14,184 bases of DNA, from NCBI GenBank assembly GCA_000434435.1, contig FR895515.1, positions 1 through 14,184 of the forward strand, read 5' to 3'. This document shows, piece after piece, positions 12,380-14,184 of the stretch. How positions within the stretch are numbered: the stretch's first letter is position 1; the number at the start of each line of letters is the position of its first letter. A program made the position numbers and the translations under genes. The notes below the pieces were generated by a model. It was not told the origin of the DNA and ran no database searches. It was given only the letters and a program-made list of their open reading frames with translations. This stretch comes from Firmicutes bacterium CAG:475 (GTDB taxonomy: Bacteria > Bacillota > Clostridia > Christensenellales > CAG-917).

Positions 12380-13192
12380 ATGGAGCAAATTGAGTTTTCA
12401 ATCCCCAAAACGCCGACTTTTGACGTAGAACAAACCCTCGATTGCGGGCAGGTTTTCCGCTTCGTAAAAGACGGAAACGCTTTCAAAGTGTGTGCGAAAA
12501 ATCATATGGCGCGCATAGAGGACAAGGGTTGCGAATATTCGGTTGTGTGCGACGATAAGGATTTTTTTGAAAAGTATTTCGATTTCGACACCGATTACGC
12601 CGCAATCCAACAAACAGTTCAAGACGGCGGTTTTGTGTCTGAAGCAATCGAATACGGCAAGGGGATACATATTCTTCGTCAAGACCCAATAGAAGCGATT
12701 TTTTCGTTTATAATTTCGCAAAACAATCACATTCCAAGAATAAAAGGGATAATCGAGCGCATTTGTGGCACTTTGGGCGAGGATATGGGCGAGTATCACG
12801 CTTTCCCGAGCGTTGAAAAACTTGCAAGCGCAGGCGAGGCTTTCTATGCAAGTATCGGCGCAGGGTATAGAGCGGCATATTTGGACAGAGTTGCAAAATC
12901 GTTGCTGGACGAGGATGTGAACGAGTGGGAAAAACTTTCCACGTCAGATTTGAGGTCGAAATTGTTGTCCTTGTACGGCGTAGGAAGAAAGGTTGCCGAT
13001 TGCGCATTGCTGTTCGGATTTTCACGCTTTGACGTGTTCCCCGTAGATACGTGGATCAAAAAAGCGTTCGAGAGCGAATACGAGGGCGTTTCGCCCGAAA
13101 AAATGTCCGATTTGCTCATTGAAAAATACGGCGAAAACGCAGGCTTCGTGCAACAATGGGCGTTTTATTACAAAAGAGCAAAAAAAGTATAG
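12380..13192 (+). CDS. ogg: 8-oxoguanine DNA glycosylase / AP lyase (OGG1 type)
   Basis: A 270-residue base-excision-repair enzyme that would remove 8-oxoguanine from DNA and nick the abasic site. The N-terminal domain has the OGG1-like segment TLDCGQVFRF (19-28). The helical core carries SQNNHIPRI (113-121). The helix-hairpin-helix is LYGVGRKVADCALLF (198-212), with the Schiff-base lysine predicted as K204. The catalytic Asp is D223 in FPVDTWIKKAF. The order and spacing fit the bacterial OGG1 family. The ATG at 12380 is preferred to an upstream in-frame ATG at 12353 because the OGG1 family begins close to this point and a -10 box lies between them. Stand-alone gene after the ribosomal operon. 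Such an enzyme fits oxidative-damage repair in an anaerobe. Confidence 0.93.
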   Translation: MEQIEFSIPKTPTFDVEQTLDCGQVFRFVKDGNAFKVCAKNHMARIEDKGCEYSVVCDDKDFFEKYFDFDTDYAAIQQTVQDGGFVSEAIEYGKGIHILRQDPIEAIFSFIISQNNHIPRIKGIIERICGTLGEDMGEYHAFPSVEKLASAGEAFYASIGAGYRAAYLDRVAKSLLDEDVNEWEKLSTSDLRSKLLSLYGVGRKVADCALLFGFSRFDVFPVDTWIKKAFESEYEGVSPEKMSDLLIEKYGENAGFVQQWAFYYKRAKKV

Positions 13193-13218
13193 ACAAAACG
13201 CACTTTTTGTATTAAAAT
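13190..13218 (+). promoter_or_regulatory. Promoter of the NYN-like gene
   Basis: TAGACA (13190-13195), overlapping the glycosylase stop codon, a 17-base spacer and TAAAAT (13213-13218). A leader of about 60 bases follows. Confidence 0.65.
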
Positions 13219-13285
13219 GAGTTTATCAATATAAAATGACTATTACAAGTCCGCTTTTTGCGACTTGAAAGAGGAGAAGAAGATT

Positions 13286-13999
13286 ATGGCAGCAAGCAAA
13301 AAATATGTAGTTCTTGCAGATATCGAGAGCGTCAGAGTTCCGTTCAGCGTGTTTGAATCCGCACTTGAAGAGCTTTCTCGCATCGGCGAAATCGCAGCGT
13401 GCAAATTCTACGGATATTCCGCAAAACGTACCAAAGACTACGGCGAGTTTATCCAAGAAAACAGCTACGACGCACTTTCTGCACTTCCCAAGAAGAGAAA
13501 AGGCAAACTCGACCTTCGTCAAGTTATCGACGCGGCAAGACTTGCTCAATTCCCCAACATTGACGGTTTCTTCCTCATTTACGGCAACGGCGATATCACT
13601 CCGCTCATTGCGTATTTGAAGGCATACGGCAAAGACGTCGTCGCAGGCGTCATCGAGCCCGACAAGAACTCCGTTCTTTGCAACAAGGTCATCATGCTCG
13701 ACGCAAAAGCGAGCACTCAAACCGTGCTCAACGCAGGCTACAAGAAGGTCAACGCAGCTCCCGTCGTGAAGAAAGCGGCTCAACCCAAGGCGGCTCCCGT
13801 GCAATATGCTCCGCAACCTGCACCGCAACCCGTCTATCAACAACCCGCTCAACCCGTTTATCAACAACCCGCTCAACCGGCTCCCGCTCCGCAACCTGCT
13901 CCCGCAGCACCTGCGCAAACACAACAACAAAGCGAAGAAGCAGCTCAAATGGCATTGCTTCTCGAGCAATTCAACAAGATTATCGCCAGCGACAACTAA
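13286..13999 (+). CDS. NYN/PIN-like domain protein with Pro/Gln-rich tail
   Basis: A 237-residue protein. Residues 7-155 resemble the NYN (LabA/DUF88) fold, a PIN-like nuclease family: YVVLADIESVRVP (strand 1, D12), LDLRQVIDAARLAQ (D82 in the helix), FFLIYGNGDITPLIAYLKAYGKDVVAGVI (strand 4, where active members read SGDxDFxPL). Here the first Asp of that motif is Asn101 and the Asn expected after D12 is replaced, so the metal site looks incomplete and nuclease activity is doubtful. Residues 158-213 are a low-complexity Pro/Ala/Gln tail with the octapeptide VYQQPAQP twice, and the last 20 residues form a short helix. The start at 13286 has GAGGAG (13271-13276) upstream; a TTG at 13265 is in frame but less likely. 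Own promoter and terminator. Possible RNA-binding or scaffold role is inference. Confidence 0.75.
   Translation: MAASKKYVVLADIESVRVPFSVFESALEELSRIGEIAACKFYGYSAKRTKDYGEFIQENSYDALSALPKKRKGKLDLRQVIDAARLAQFPNIDGFFLIYGNGDITPLIAYLKAYGKDVVAGVIEPDKNSVLCNKVIMLDAKASTQTVLNAGYKKVNAAPVVKKAAQPKAAPVQYAPQPAPQPVYQQPAQPVYQQPAQPAPAPQPAPAAPAQTQQQSEEAAQMALLLEQFNKIIASDN
13832..13879 (+). repeat. Tandem 24-bp coding repeat in the Pro/Gln tail
   Basis: Two adjacent 24-base units (13832-13855 and 13856-13879) differ at two positions and encode VYQQPAQP twice. Such in-frame repeats can vary in copy number by slippage. Confidence 0.85.
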
Positions 14000-14020
14000 T
14001 CGTAAAAGAACAATACAATC

Positions 14021-14054
14021 AAAAATCCCACGCAATATAGCGTGGGATTTTTTA
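14021..14054 (+). terminator. Terminator of the NYN-like gene
   Basis: AAAAATCCCACGC (14021-14033) pairs perfectly with GCGTGGGATTTTT (14040-14052) around a 6-base loop. Confidence 0.92.
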
Positions 14055-14055
14055 A

Positions 14056-14123
14056 TATGCTTGTTCTATCGCTGTGGCGATATCTTTCGTGATGATTCCA
14101 AACTTTGTTTGGATTGTGGATAA
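14056..14123 (+). pseudogene. Possible frameshifted zinc-ribbon fragment
   Basis: From 14067 to the TAA at 14121-14123 one frame reads YRCGDIFRDDSKLCLDCG, very like the N-terminal double-CxxC zinc ribbon found at the start of many Bacillota membrane proteins. The natural ATG at 14056 is one base out of frame with it, and the first Cys of the first pair is absent. No Shine-Dalgarno site is seen. Could be a short decayed remnant or chance; nothing else is supported in the final 130 bases. Confidence 0.22.
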
Positions 14124-14184
14124 ATGCACACTTATTCAAGGCTACTTATTAACGGTATGTGCAACTTCAAAGACGGAACACGAG

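Noticed and set aside
13226..14035. 269-codon minus-strand frame with Leu/Ser/Gly repeats
   Set aside because: Repeats are the reverse reading of the Pro/Gln tail of the NYN-like gene. It also runs through that gene's terminator.

Overview
The window looks like chromosomal DNA of a Gram-positive anaerobe of the Bacillota, probably Clostridia and possibly an uncultured gut lineage. The support is the gene order rplU-prp-rpmA with an L27 that carries an N-terminal extension ending just before AHKKG (a Bacillota trait), purine-rich Shine-Dalgarno sites, sigma-A-type promoters, and an oxygen-sensitive-looking multi-cluster iron-sulfur flavoprotein. The assignment is inference; no rRNA is present to confirm it.

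Left part (1-3840): the 3' end of a membrane-anchored protein, a small membrane-anchored protein of unknown function (259-1128), a convergent lipoprotein (1266-2183, minus) sharing a symmetrical terminator with it, and a divergently transcribed M20-family metallopeptidase (2365-3774). Promoters and terminators are clear at most of these units.

Middle (3840-4821): a complete one-piece tmRNA gene (ssrA, 3918-4281) with its own promoter and terminator. Its last 15 bases of mature RNA plus the terminator are repeated exactly (53 bp) 169 bp downstream. The spacer between the copies can fold into a branched structure closed by inverted ends that match the tmRNA T-arm. Beyond it lie about 330 bp of palindromes and a decayed-looking reading frame. 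This resembles a scar or att site of an element that used ssrA, and it is the most unusual structure in the window.

4822-9791: a polytopic membrane protein of unknown function (minus) faces a TetR-type regulator across an intergenic region with two operator-like dyads of identical 9-8-9 geometry. Downstream are an 888-residue iron-sulfur/FAD/NAD(P) oxidoreductase and, three bases later, a HypA-type nickel metallochaperone. No hydrogenase genes are visible in the window.

9893-14184: a DUF308/HdeD-like membrane protein (minus), a GNAT acetyltransferase, the rplU-prp-rpmA operon, an OGG1-type 8-oxoguanine DNA glycosylase, and a NYN-like protein with a degenerate active site and a Pro/Gln-rich tail. 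The acetyltransferase and glycosylase each have a -10-like hexamer exactly six bases before the ATG and no Shine-Dalgarno site, which predicts leaderless mRNAs. The final 130 bases hold at most a decayed zinc-ribbon fragment.
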